Below are positions 1 through 6,953 of a stretch of 9,308 bases of DNA, piece by piece. The stretch lies in NCBI GenBank assembly GCA_902803675.1, contig CADCQZ010000247.1, positions 1 to 9,308 of the forward strand, written 5' to 3'. Both the position numbers and the translations under genes were made by a program. Under the pieces are notes generated by a model that saw only the letters and a program-made list of their open reading frames with translations, had not been told where the DNA came from and did not search any database. The DNA comes from an uncultured Eubacteriales bacterium (lineage in GTDB: Bacteria > Bacillota_A > Clostridia > Christensenellales > Aristaeellaceae). Numbering within the stretch: the first letter of the stretch is position 1; each line of letters begins with the position of its first letter.

Positions 1-417
1 ATCATTGCCGAGACCGGCGTGAAGATCGACATCGAGGATGACGGCCGCGTGTTCATCTCCACCCCCGACGAAGCCGCCGCCGCCAGGGCCAAGGCCATCA
101 TCGAAGGGATCGTCAAGGAGATCGAAGTGGGCGATATCTACACCGGCAAGGTGGTCAGGATCATGAATTTCGGCGCCTTCGTCGAGCTGCTCCCCGGCAA
201 GGACGGCATGATCCATATCAGCAAACTGGCCAACCACCGTGTGGAGAAGGTGGAAGACGTGGTGAAGATCGGCGACGAGATCGAGGTCAAGGTCAGCGAG
301 ATCGACGCTCAGGGCCGCGTGAACCTGATCCGGAACGACATCACCTACGACAATAATTCGAGCGCGCGTCCCGCCGGAGGCGTAAGGCCTCCCCGCAGGG
401 AAAGCAGCAGGAAGTAA
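1..417 (+). CDS. pnp: Polynucleotide phosphorylase, C-terminal part (KH and S1 domains), 5' end outside window
   Basis: Phosphorolytic 3'-5' exoribonuclease of mRNA decay, usually a trimer in the cytoplasm. Only the last 138 codons lie here, open from base 1 and ending at TAA 415-417. Visible residues 1-35 are the end of the KH domain ([16 protein letters not shown], then an Ala-rich helix). Residues about 42-108 are the S1 domain ([20 protein letters not shown], then [18 protein letters not shown] and [19 protein letters not shown]). The usual NLSRK end of S1 reads NLIRN here, a small variation. A short basic, Gly/Pro/Ser-rich tail (about residues 117-138) follows, as is common in the family. 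Catalytic RNase PH domains are upstream and not seen. The identification is secure from the KH-S1 order and motifs. Confidence 0.96.
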   Translation: MIAETGVKIDIEDDGRVFISTPDEAAAARAKAIIEGIVKEIEVGDIYTGKVVRIMNFGAFVELLPGKDGMIHISKLANHRVEKVEDVVKIGDEIEVKVSEIDAQGRVNLIRNDITYDNNSSARPAGGVRPPRRESSRK

Positions 418-452
418 TCAAACAGCTTTCAAACCATAAAAGGCATCAGAAT

Positions 453-491
453 GGGGAGGTCGATGCGCTTGACGCGCATCCCTCCCCGTTT
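453..491 (+). terminator. Long imperfect hairpin between pnp and the M16 peptidase gene (weak terminator, attenuator or processing site)
   Basis: GGGGAGG (453-459) pairs with CCTCCCC (481-487), and GATGCGC (462-468) pairs with GCGCATC (474-480). There is a 2-base TC bulge at 460-461 and a 5-base loop (TTGAC). Fourteen base pairs make this very stable. Only GTTT follows before AAAAC, so the T-tract is poor for an intrinsic terminator. It may end pnp transcripts partially, protect the pnp 3' end, or be an RNase III-type processing site. It starts 35 bases after the pnp stop and ends 23 bases before the next start codon. Confidence 0.5.
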
Positions 492-499
492 AAAACACC

Positions 500-504
500 G
501 GAGG
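500..504 (+). promoter_or_regulatory. Ribosome binding site GGAGG deciding the M16 peptidase start
   Basis: GGAGG at 500-504 sits 6 bases before ATG 511. The reading frame is open further upstream, with an ATG at 451. That ATG lies at the edge of the 453-487 hairpin and has no Shine-Dalgarno sequence. The residues it would add do not resemble M16 N-termini. Start 511 is therefore preferred. Confidence 0.85.
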
Positions 505-510
505 TCTTTC

Positions 511-1758
511 ATGATCGAAACTTTCACGTTGGATAACGGGCTCAGGATCGTCCATGAGCATATGCCTTCCTTCCGTTCCGTCTCGTTCGGTGTCTGGGTG
601 CGTGTGGGATCGATCCTCGAAAACAGCCGCATCAACGGCTATTCCCACTTCATGGAGCACATGTCCTTCAAGGACACTCAGAACAGGACAGCCCGTGAGA
701 TCGCGGAGACCATGGACGCGGTGGGCGGGCACATGAACGCCGGCACCGGCAAAATGACCACGTCCTACTACGCCAAAGTGATCGACGATGACCTTCCCCT
801 GGCCTTCGAGGTCATATCGGACATGCTTGTGAACCCGGCCCTCAAGGAAGAGGATATCAGCCGGGAAAAGGGCGTGGTGATCGAGGAGATCGCCATGGTG
901 GAGGATCAGCCGGACGACATCGTGTTCGACATCCTTGCCGGGGCCCTTTACGGCCCGGAAGGCGCGGGCAGGACCGTGCTCGGCCCGGAGGAAGTGATCA
1001 ACGGCGTGGACCAAAAGGCCCTCAGGGCCTTCAGGGACACCTACTACGGCCCGCGCAACGCCGTGATCTCCACGGCCGGCGGCGTGGACATCGGTCATGT
1101 TCGAGCCCTGGCGGAAAAATACTTCGGCGCCTGGCGCGGCGCGGACCGCGCCGACTATCCCGGGCAGCGCCTTATCATGGAACGCTGCGCCGCGAAGGAC
1201 AAGGAGACTGAGCAGACCCATATCTGCCTGGGCTACGAAGGTCTCCCCCTGGGAAGCCCGAAACGGTATGCCGCCTCGGTGATGAACAACATCCTCGGCG
1301 GGTCCGTATCCTCCAGGCTGTTCCAGCGGATCCGCGAGGAACTGGGCCTGGCCTACACCGTATACTCGGGCTCCACCTCCTTCCCCGGATGCGGAGACTT
1401 CACCGTATATGCCGCCGCGGGAGCGAAAAACATCCCGAAGGTGTACGAGGAGATCCGCGGCATCATCGCCTCCCTGTGCAGGGACGGTTTCACGGACAAG
1501 GAGTTCAATTACGCCAAGGCGCAGCTCAAGTCCAACGCGATCCTGGGCATGGAGAGCTCCTACAGCCGCATGAGCGGGAACGGGACGCGCATGGCTCTGC
1601 TGGATACCTTCGAGGAGCCCGACGAGATCATCGGGAAAATGGACGCCGTCACCCGGGAAGACGTGATGGAGCAGCTGGACTGTCTGAGACATTCCAAGGA
1701 GACCGTGGCCCTGGTGGGAGAGAACGCCTCAAATCTCATCGCCGAACTGGCAAAATGA
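511..1758 (+). CDS. M16 family zinc metallopeptidase (processing-peptidase type, MlpA/YmxG-like)
   Basis: A 415-residue zinc peptidase of the M16 (pitrilysin / mitochondrial processing peptidase) family; such bacterial proteins cleave peptides in the cytoplasm, and the exact substrate is unknown. The start MIETFTLDNGLRIVHEHMPS is typical of the family. The inverted zinc motif HFMEH gives H46, E49 and H50, and the third ligand E126 lies 76 residues after H50 in GVVIEEIAMVED, as in active M16B enzymes. The C-terminal half carries GGSVSSRLFQRIREELGLAY, the conserved substrate-binding region of the second M16 domain. Length is normal. Small departures: FKDT replaces the common FKGT, and TGKMTT replaces the usual T-S-K/R-E-x-T, so a normally conserved Glu is Met. 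Position just after pnp matches B. subtilis pnpA-mlpA. Activity is inferred from the intact metal site. Confidence 0.93.
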   Translation: MIETFTLDNGLRIVHEHMPSFRSVSFGVWVRVGSILENSRINGYSHFMEHMSFKDTQNRTAREIAETMDAVGGHMNAGTGKMTTSYYAKVIDDDLPLAFEVISDMLVNPALKEEDISREKGVVIEEIAMVEDQPDDIVFDILAGALYGPEGAGRTVLGPEEVINGVDQKALRAFRDTYYGPRNAVISTAGGVDIGHVRALAEKYFGAWRGADRADYPGQRLIMERCAAKDKETEQTHICLGYEGLPLGSPKRYAASVMNNILGGSVSSRLFQRIREELGLAYTVYSGSTSFPGCGDFTVYAAAGAKNIPKVYEEIRGIIASLCRDGFTDKEFNYAKAQLKSNAILGMESSYSRMSGNGTRMALLDTFEEPDEIIGKMDAVTREDVMEQLDCLRHSKETVALVGENASNLIAELAK

Positions 1759-1786
1759 CCGTTTCCGGCGGATGCTTTTCCTTATT

Positions 1787-1803
1787 TCGTTCGTTATATG
1801 ATC
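1787..1803 (+). promoter_or_regulatory. Upstream motif TCGTTCGTTATATGATC, shared with the winged-helix regulator gene
   Basis: This 17-base motif lies 25 bases before the start of the secreted-protein gene. It recurs on the - strand at 7305-7289, upstream of the winged-helix gene and in the same orientation relative to that gene, with 16 of 17 bases identical. It contains TATGAT (1797-1802), five of six for a -10 box, but no matching -35 is seen 17-18 bases upstream. It could be a -10 region, an operator, or both. Function is inferred only. Confidence 0.4.
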
Positions 1804-1828
1804 AGTATGGAAAGGAGGACCCGAGAAG

Positions 1829-2953
1829 ATGAAGCGATCGATCCTTGTGTTCACTGCCCTGTTCCTTTTTGTGTTATTGAGCGCGGGCGCCGAAAATGAG
1901 CCCGGAGGCCTCACCTGGACCGAAAAGGTCATCGAAGGGCCCGCGGGATCCAGCATCACCTTTCCGGAGTTCACAGGCGCCGAAGCGGCCGAAAAGATCA
2001 ACAGTACGATCCGTGCCGATGCCCGTCTTGATGAGTACAGCCGCCTGATGGCCTCCCTGTCCGAAGGCGGCACCGGGCTCAGGATCAGCTGCACGGTCTA
2101 TCCCGATCCCGCTGCCGGCCCTTATGTATCGGTGATCCTGTCGGCGAAGGGAAGGATGCTCAAGGGGCGGCCGTCCCAGATCTGGTACGCCTTCATTTTC
2201 GATACAGCCACCGGCGAAAAGGCGGCCCTCGACGACCTGTTCACCGATCCGGATGCCGCGCGTACCGTCATGGAAGAAGCAGCGGCGGCGGAAGAGGAAA
2301 CGCTCAGCGACTACCTCGAGAACCGGGACCTCCTCCCCCTGCCGTATGAGGATCTCGGCTTTTCCCCCGCGGGCGTCGTCCTGTGCTACCCCTATGATCA
2401 ACTGAGCACCCTTTCGGGCTATGCCGGGCAGATCATCGTTCCGTGGCATCTCCTGGCCGACCGGATGACTTATCTTCCCGAGGCGGTGCGACCGGACGGG
2501 AACACCCGTGAAAAGACCGCCGCGGCCGCTTCCCGGGGGATGATATACAGCCTTCCGGCGCGGGTCGGTCCCGACGCGGATACGGCCCTTGAGACGTTTC
2601 GCTGCAGCATCGACGCCGGATACTATCCCGACGGCCTTGCTTTCGAGGTGGAGGATGCCGCCCTGTCGCATACCGTCATCGTGACCGACGGGAACGCCGA
2701 AAAAGTGACCGGGATCATCGCCCATAAGGTCAACTGCGCCGGCATCATCACCGGCATCACCGACCGGGCGGGGATCCTTGAGGTCATGGGGGATCCGGAT
2801 GAAAGCGTTGAAGTATCCGAAGGAAGCGCGGCGGAAAGGCTCCTTTCCCCGGGCACCCTGGATGGTTATGTCTTCGACGGATACCTCCTCGGTTTCAACT
2901 GCGACGTGGAAGGCGTGCTCTGCGCCGTAACGCTCTTCCCGACGGAGAACTGA
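1829..2953 (+). CDS. Secreted protein with DUF3298-like and C-terminal DUF4309-like segments, function unknown
   Basis: A 374-residue exported protein of unknown function. Residues 1-21 form a signal peptide (MKRS, hydrophobic core, SAGA then E22). Residues about 85-209 resemble the DUF4163/DUF3298 module found in PdaC- and RsiV-like extracellular proteins: YVSVILSAKG, an FDTATGEKAALDDLF segment near 123-138, and FSPAGVVLCYPYDQLSTLSGYAGQIIVPWHLL near 178-209. Residues about 255-370 hold a second domain with a GITDRAGILEVMGDPD segment (309-324), which resembles DUF4309/YjgB-type folds where a G-x-T..V..x-x-G-x-P motif recurs. No polysaccharide-deacetylase domain and no transmembrane helix after the signal are seen. 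AAAGGAGG at 1811-1818 lies 10 bases before the ATG. The gene sits 70 bases after the M16 gene and 52 before ftsK. A cell-envelope sensing or binding role is a guess from the domain family; the domain calls were made by eye. Confidence 0.75.
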   Translation: MKRSILVFTALFLFVLLSAGAENEPGGLTWTEKVIEGPAGSSITFPEFTGAEAAEKINSTIRADARLDEYSRLMASLSEGGTGLRISCTVYPDPAAGPYVSVILSAKGRMLKGRPSQIWYAFIFDTATGEKAALDDLFTDPDAARTVMEEAAAAEEETLSDYLENRDLLPLPYEDLGFSPAGVVLCYPYDQLSTLSGYAGQIIVPWHLLADRMTYLPEAVRPDGNTREKTAAAASRGMIYSLPARVGPDADTALETFRCSIDAGYYPDGLAFEVEDAALSHTVIVTDGNAEKVTGIIAHKVNCAGIITGITDRAGILEVMGDPDESVEVSEGSAAERLLSPGTLDGYVFDGYLLGFNCDVEGVLCAVTLFPTEN

Positions 2954-2969
2954 CGCGCTTGTGAGCGCG
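2954..2969 (+). other. Small GC hairpin directly after the stop codon of the secreted-protein gene
   Basis: CGCGCT (2954-2959), loop TGTG, AGCGCG (2964-2969) directly follow the TGA stop at 2951-2953. No T-tract follows; the next A-rich stretch is 14 bases on. It is therefore not a convincing terminator and may only stabilise the mRNA between this gene and ftsK. Confidence 0.35.
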
Positions 2970-3005
2970 CGGATAACGGCCTGAAAAAAACGGAAAGAAG
3001 GTCCT

Positions 3006-5816
3006 ATGGATAAAAAAGCGAGAAACAACGGAAAAACCAGCGTAAAGAACGCGTGGCCCGTCTATGTCCTGGGCATCATCCTGCTCACATGGGGCATCCT
3101 GACGGCGCTGTCCTTCTGGGCCCCCGCGGGCAAAAACGGCAGCGTGCTTTTCCTGATCCGCCGGACCGTGCTGGGGCTGTTCGGCCAGTTCGCTGCAGCC
3201 GGTATCGCGCTGACCCTTTTTACCGCCGTGAAGCTGCTCACGGGGCTGTACCAGAGGGTGACCCATAAGGACTGGTCCCTGCTGCTCGTGCTGTTCGTGC
3301 TGTTGAGCACATTCGTGACCCTGATCACGAAGATGCGCGATACCCAGGAGAGCCTGATGACCTTCATCGGAGCCCGGTATTTCCCCCAGATGGATAACTA
3401 CAGGGCAGGATACGCGGATTATTTGAGGTACGCCTTCGCGAACCAGACCGGCGTCACGGGCATGCTTCTGGCTTACCCGCTCTGGCGCTATACCGGGCAG
3501 GCCCTGGCCGGCATCCTGACGATGCTCGGCATCCTGGGCGTCCTTTTTGCCCTGTGCCTGTCCCCGATCCGGCAGCTGCTGAAGGCGTCCCGGGCAAGAC
3601 AGGCCCGCCGCCCGCGCAACGACTACGTAGCGGAGGAACCCGTCGCCTGGTCCGCGGAGGAAACGCCTCCCGCCCGGCCCGAGCCCGTGCAGATGGCGAT
3701 GGATCCCCTGCCCTTACGGCCCCAGCAGCCTCCCGTCAGGTATGATGAGCCCGTGTATGACGACAGTTTTACCCGCGGCGGAGATGTGAATGACGGTTTC
3801 ATCCCGGTGTCCGGCGAGGAAATGTACCAGGAGTATTTCCCGGCGGATACCTATAGCCAGCCCAAAGCGGGGAACAGCATGACGGACGTGGACCAGCTCC
3901 CGTACCATGTGCACCTGCCCAACGAGAGCATGACCCCCGCAGCGGCAGACGAGAAGCCGAAGAGGAACGAAAAGAAACCAAGACCCGAAGTGCCGCCGGT
4001 CAAGCCTGAGGAGAAGCCCAAAAAGCCCGCGGCCGAGCCCAGACCCGAGCCCGAACAAAAAACCGAACAAAAGCCCCAGGCCGAGAAAAGGCCCGCGGCT
4101 GTACCGGCGCCCGATATGAGCATCCCGGTGCCCTCCGCTCTCTCCGGGGAGGAGCGCCCCGCCGACGCCCAGATGACCGAGCAGGTATTAAAGGGCGCGA
4201 AGCCGGTGGTGACGGGGGCTGCCGTGGAACTTTCCAACGAGAGGATCCCCATCGGCGGTGTCTCCGCCGCCGCGCCGGAAGACGCCGGCATCGACGGAAC
4301 GCCCCCGAAGGTGAGCGCCCTGAAGATCGACGTGAAAAGCAGTGTCCACTACACGCCGCCGCCCATTTCCCTCCTGGCCCTGGGCAAGAACAACAGCGGC
4401 GTGGACTGGGCCGCCGAAGACCAGCAGCGGGCCAGGAAGATCGAGGAGACCCTGGAGAGCTTCAACGTGCCCTGCCAGGTGAAACAGATCCTTCACGGCC
4501 CGGCCATCACCCGTTTCGCCATCCAGATCGCCCAGGGCATCCGGGTCAACAAGGTCACGAACATGTCGGACAACCTGGCCCTGTCCCTGGCCACCCGCCA
4601 GGTCCGTGTGGAAGCGCCCATCCAGGGCACCAATTTCATCGGTATCGAGGTCCCCAACAAGGTGATCTCCAACGTTTACCTCAGGGAAGTGCTGGACAGC
4701 CGCGAGATGCGGGCCCATCCCTCTCCCCTGGCCGTGGGCCTCGGCAAGGACATCGCCGGCACCCCGGTGGTGTGCGACCTGAGCAAGATGCCCCATCTGC
4801 TCATCGCCGGTGCCACAGGCAGCGGCAAATCCGTATGCATCCACTCCATCGTGTGCTCCATCACCTACCGGGCCACACCCGAACAGGTGCGACTCATCAT
4901 GATCGACCCGAAACAGGTGGAACTGAGCGTCTACAACGCCCTGCCCCATCTGCTCATCCCCGTGGTGACCGACGTGCGCAAGGCCGCCGGTGCCCTGGCA
5001 TGGGCCGTACAGGAAATGACGGACCGGTACCACCGCTTCAAAGAGAGCGGCGTGAGGAACCTGGACGGCTACAACAAACTGTTCCCGGATGAGAAGCTGC
5101 CCAACATCGTCATCGTCATCGACGAGATGGCGGACCTGATGGATGTGTGCAAGAAAGAAGTGGAAGAATACATCCGGCGCCTGGCCGCCCTGGCCAGAGC
5201 CGCGGGCATCTACATGGTGCTGGCTACCCAGCGGCCTTCGGTGGACGTTATCACCGGCGTGATCAAGAACAATATCCCCAGCCGTATCGCCTTCGCCGTT
5301 TCCAGCGGCACGGACAGCCGGACGATCCTGGACCAGTACGGCGCCGAGAAGCTGATGGGCAAGGGCGACATGCTCTACAAGCCCATGGGCCTCTCCCCCT
5401 CCCGTGTACAGGGCTGCTTCGTGTCCGATGAAGAGGTCAACAGCCTGATGACCTACATCAGCCGTTACTTCTCCGCCGATTACAACGAAGACCTGGAGAT
5501 GCAGCTGCAGAATGCCGCGAACAACGTGAAGGGCAGCGGCAGTCTGCCGCTCCTTGGCGGTGATCTGGAAGAGGAAGCCAATACCGACGCCAGCCAGGAC
5601 GACATGCTCCCGGAGGCGATCCAGATGGCCCTGGAAGACGGGCAGACCTCTACCTCCATGCTCCAAAGGCGCCTGCGCATCGGTTACGCCCGGGCCGGCC
5701 GCCTGGTGGACGAGATGGAGAAGCTGAAGGTCGTCAGCGCCCAGGACGGTTCCAAGCCCCGCAAGACCATCATGACGCGGGAACAGTACTATGAGATGAT
5801 GGGAAAGCAGGAGTGA
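3006..5816 (+). CDS. ftsK: FtsK/SpoIIIE family DNA translocase
   Basis: Membrane-anchored hexameric ATPase that pumps double-stranded DNA through the division or sporulation septum. Its 936 residues exceed what I recall for B. subtilis SpoIIIE (about 790) because of a long linker. The N-terminus has four or five hydrophobic segments (about 17-38, 58-80, 91-107, 148-185). A Pro/Glu/Lys-rich, probably disordered linker (about 195-420) follows, then the motor: the ALGKD segment, Walker A GATGSGKS at 602-609 (K608), Walker B IVIVIDE ending D706-E707, and an ATQRPSVDVITG segment. The C-terminal gamma winged-helix is at about 866-930 (STSMLQRRLRIGYARAGRLVDEM, then GSKPRK). AGAAGG at 2996-3001 precedes the ATG. 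Synteny with pnp and the M16 gene favours the SpoIIIE orthologue, but FtsK and SpoIIIE cannot be separated by sequence alone. All key ATPase residues are present. Confidence 0.97.
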   Translation: MDKKARNNGKTSVKNAWPVYVLGIILLTWGILTALSFWAPAGKNGSVLFLIRRTVLGLFGQFAAAGIALTLFTAVKLLTGLYQRVTHKDWSLLLVLFVLLSTFVTLITKMRDTQESLMTFIGARYFPQMDNYRAGYADYLRYAFANQTGVTGMLLAYPLWRYTGQALAGILTMLGILGVLFALCLSPIRQLLKASRARQARRPRNDYVAEEPVAWSAEETPPARPEPVQMAMDPLPLRPQQPPVRYDEPVYDDSFTRGGDVNDGFIPVSGEEMYQEYFPADTYSQPKAGNSMTDVDQLPYHVHLPNESMTPAAADEKPKRNEKKPRPEVPPVKPEEKPKKPAAEPRPEPEQKTEQKPQAEKRPAAVPAPDMSIPVPSALSGEERPADAQMTEQVLKGAKPVVTGAAVELSNERIPIGGVSAAAPEDAGIDGTPPKVSALKIDVKSSVHYTPPPISLLALGKNNSGVDWAAEDQQRARKIEETLESFNVPCQVKQILHGPAITRFAIQIAQGIRVNKVTNMSDNLALSLATRQVRVEAPIQGTNFIGIEVPNKVISNVYLREVLDSREMRAHPSPLAVGLGKDIAGTPVVCDLSKMPHLLIAGATGSGKSVCIHSIVCSITYRATPEQVRLIMIDPKQVELSVYNALPHLLIPVVTDVRKAAGALAWAVQEMTDRYHRFKESGVRNLDGYNKLFPDEKLPNIVIVIDEMADLMDVCKKEVEEYIRRLAALARAAGIYMVLATQRPSVDVITGVIKNNIPSRIAFAVSSGTDSRTILDQYGAEKLMGKGDMLYKPMGLSPSRVQGCFVSDEEVNSLMTYISRYFSADYNEDLEMQLQNAANNVKGSGSLPLLGGDLEEEANTDASQDDMLPEAIQMALEDGQTSTSMLQRRLRIGYARAGRLVDEMEKLKVVSAQDGSKPRKTIMTREQYYEMMGKQE

Positions 5817-5840
5817 TCCGGGACCGCTCCGGAAAGTTTT
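5817..5840 (+). terminator. Weak hairpin after ftsK
   Basis: TCCGG (5817-5821) pairs with CCGGA (5829-5833) around a 7-base loop, followed by AAGTTTT (5834-5840). The stem is only 5 bp and is adjacent to the TGA stop. It may give partial termination before the promoter at 5869; low confidence. Confidence 0.3.
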
Positions 5841-5868
5841 ATCTCGATCGGGCCGTTATCACTTGCAA

Positions 5869-5897
5869 TTGTCATCGTTTTTTGGTAATAATATTAT
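5869..5897 (+). promoter_or_regulatory. Predicted sigma-A promoter of the DegV-family gene
   Basis: TTGTCA (5869-5874, five of six to TTGACA) and TATTAT (5892-5897, five of six to TATAAT) are separated by exactly 17 bases. A transcript would start near 5904, leaving a leader of about 60 bases. The surrounding bases are AT-rich, in contrast to the GC-rich genes. The leader contains the palindromic GCGTGC-GCC-GCACGC at 5919-5933. Confidence 0.8.
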
Positions 5898-5966
5898 CGT
5901 GCGGCTGTCAATTCAACGGCGTGCGCCGCACGCGATACGGGGGCCGTCCCGGGAAGTGAGAAGATT

Positions 5967-6857
5967 ATGGCATTTTACATCATGACCGATGTGGCAGCCG
6001 ATCTGCCGAAGACCTACGCGGACAAATGGGAGAATTTCCATATCATCCCCATGAACTACCAGATCGACGGGGAAGAAAAAGTATACGAATGCGGCGATGA
6101 AAAGAACATCCATGAGTTTTATGAGCGCCTGAGGAACGGCAGCCTGTCCACCACCTCCCAGATCATGCTGGAGTCCTACCTGCAGACCTTCGGGCCCCTG
6201 CTGAAGAACGGGGATGAGATCCTCTACGTGTGCTTCTCTTCCGGCCTTTCCGGCACTTACGAGACCTCGCTGATGGCCCAGAAAATGCTCAGCGAGGAGA
6301 TCAGCACCGGCAAGCTCGTCATCGTCGACTCCCTCTGCGCCTCCGTGGGCGAAGGCCTTCTGGTGCACTACGCTCTGGAATGCCGCAAGCAGGGCATGAA
6401 CATCGACCAAGTGGCCGAATGGGTGGTCAATCACCGGCAGAACCTGGTGCACTGGTTCACGGTGACGGATCTGTTCTTCCTCAAACGCGGCGGCCGCGTC
6501 AGCGCCGCCAGCGCCGCTCTGGGCTCCATGCTCAAGATCAAACCCGTGATGGACGTGAACTTCGAGGGCAAGCTGATCGCCGAGTACAAGGTGCAGGGCC
6601 GCAAGAAGTCTCTGAAAGAGCTGGTGGATCAGACCGTCAAGGCCGCCGATCCGAAGATCGGGCCCCAGACCATCTTCATCGGCCACGGCGACTGCGAGGA
6701 GGACGCCCGGTACGTGCTGGAAAAGCTGAAAGAAGAAGGCCTCCCCATCAAGGAGGCCATGATCACGCCCATCGGCACCATCATCGGTTCCCACTCGGGC
6801 CCCGGCACCCTGGCACTGTTCAGTTACGGCAAAGGCAGATACACTTCCAAGGATTGA
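5967..6857 (+). CDS. DegV family fatty-acid-binding protein (FakB-like)
   Basis: A 296-residue DegV-family protein. Members bind a fatty acid in a pocket between two domains, and in characterised Firmicutes act as FakB, presenting the fatty acid to the kinase FakA for phosphorylation. Family marks in order: the N-terminal strand IMTDVAADLP (D8), TTSQ at 62-65, FSSGLSGTY ending at Y98, LKRGGR at 172-177, and IGTIIGSHSGPG ending at G280. The length is normal and no signal peptide is seen. The first motif has TDVAAD where TDS-A-D is common, so a Ser near the ligand site is replaced by Val. The start is supported by a modest GGGAAGTGAG (5951-5960) and by the typical family N-terminus. It is likely monocistronic, with its own promoter (5869-5897) and terminator (6879-6911). 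No fakA-like kinase gene lies in the window, so ligand and partner are inferred. Confidence 0.94.
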   Translation: MAFYIMTDVAADLPKTYADKWENFHIIPMNYQIDGEEKVYECGDEKNIHEFYERLRNGSLSTTSQIMLESYLQTFGPLLKNGDEILYVCFSSGLSGTYETSLMAQKMLSEEISTGKLVIVDSLCASVGEGLLVHYALECRKQGMNIDQVAEWVVNHRQNLVHWFTVTDLFFLKRGGRVSAASAALGSMLKIKPVMDVNFEGKLIAEYKVQGRKKSLKELVDQTVKAADPKIGPQTIFIGHGDCEEDARYVLEKLKEEGLPIKEAMITPIGTIIGSHSGPGTLALFSYGKGRYTSKD

Positions 6858-6878
6858 TGCAGACATCCATATCATCCA

Positions 6879-6911
6879 CCCGGCAGCGGCTCAACGCTGC
6901 CGGGCTTTTTT
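6879..6911 (+). terminator. Intrinsic terminator of the DegV-family gene
   Basis: CCCGGCAGCG (6879-6888) pairs perfectly with CGCTGCCGGG (6895-6904) around a GCTCAA loop. A C and six Ts (6906-6911) follow. It is a textbook rho-independent terminator, 21 bases after the stop codon. Confidence 0.94.
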
Positions 6912-6940
6912 CGGCGGAGGATACCGCCTCCGCCGAAAAA
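6907..6940. terminator. Second hairpin between convergent genes, pairing with the first terminator's T-tract
   Basis: TTTTTCGGCGGAGG (6907-6920) is perfectly complementary to CCTCCGCCGAAAAA (6927-6940), a 14-bp stem with a 6-base loop. It lies between the + strand DegV-family gene and the - strand regulator gene. On the - strand it follows the regulator stop by 13 bases, but no separate T-tract follows it in that direction. It may still slow - strand transcription or block read-through. Confidence 0.5.
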
Positions 6941-6953
6941 GCCGGCCCTATGG

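Noticed and set aside
451..510. Longer start (ATG 451) for the M16 peptidase
   Set aside because: The extension is the hairpin 453-487 translated. It lacks a Shine-Dalgarno sequence and homology to M16 N-termini, while GGAGG 500-504 supports ATG 511.
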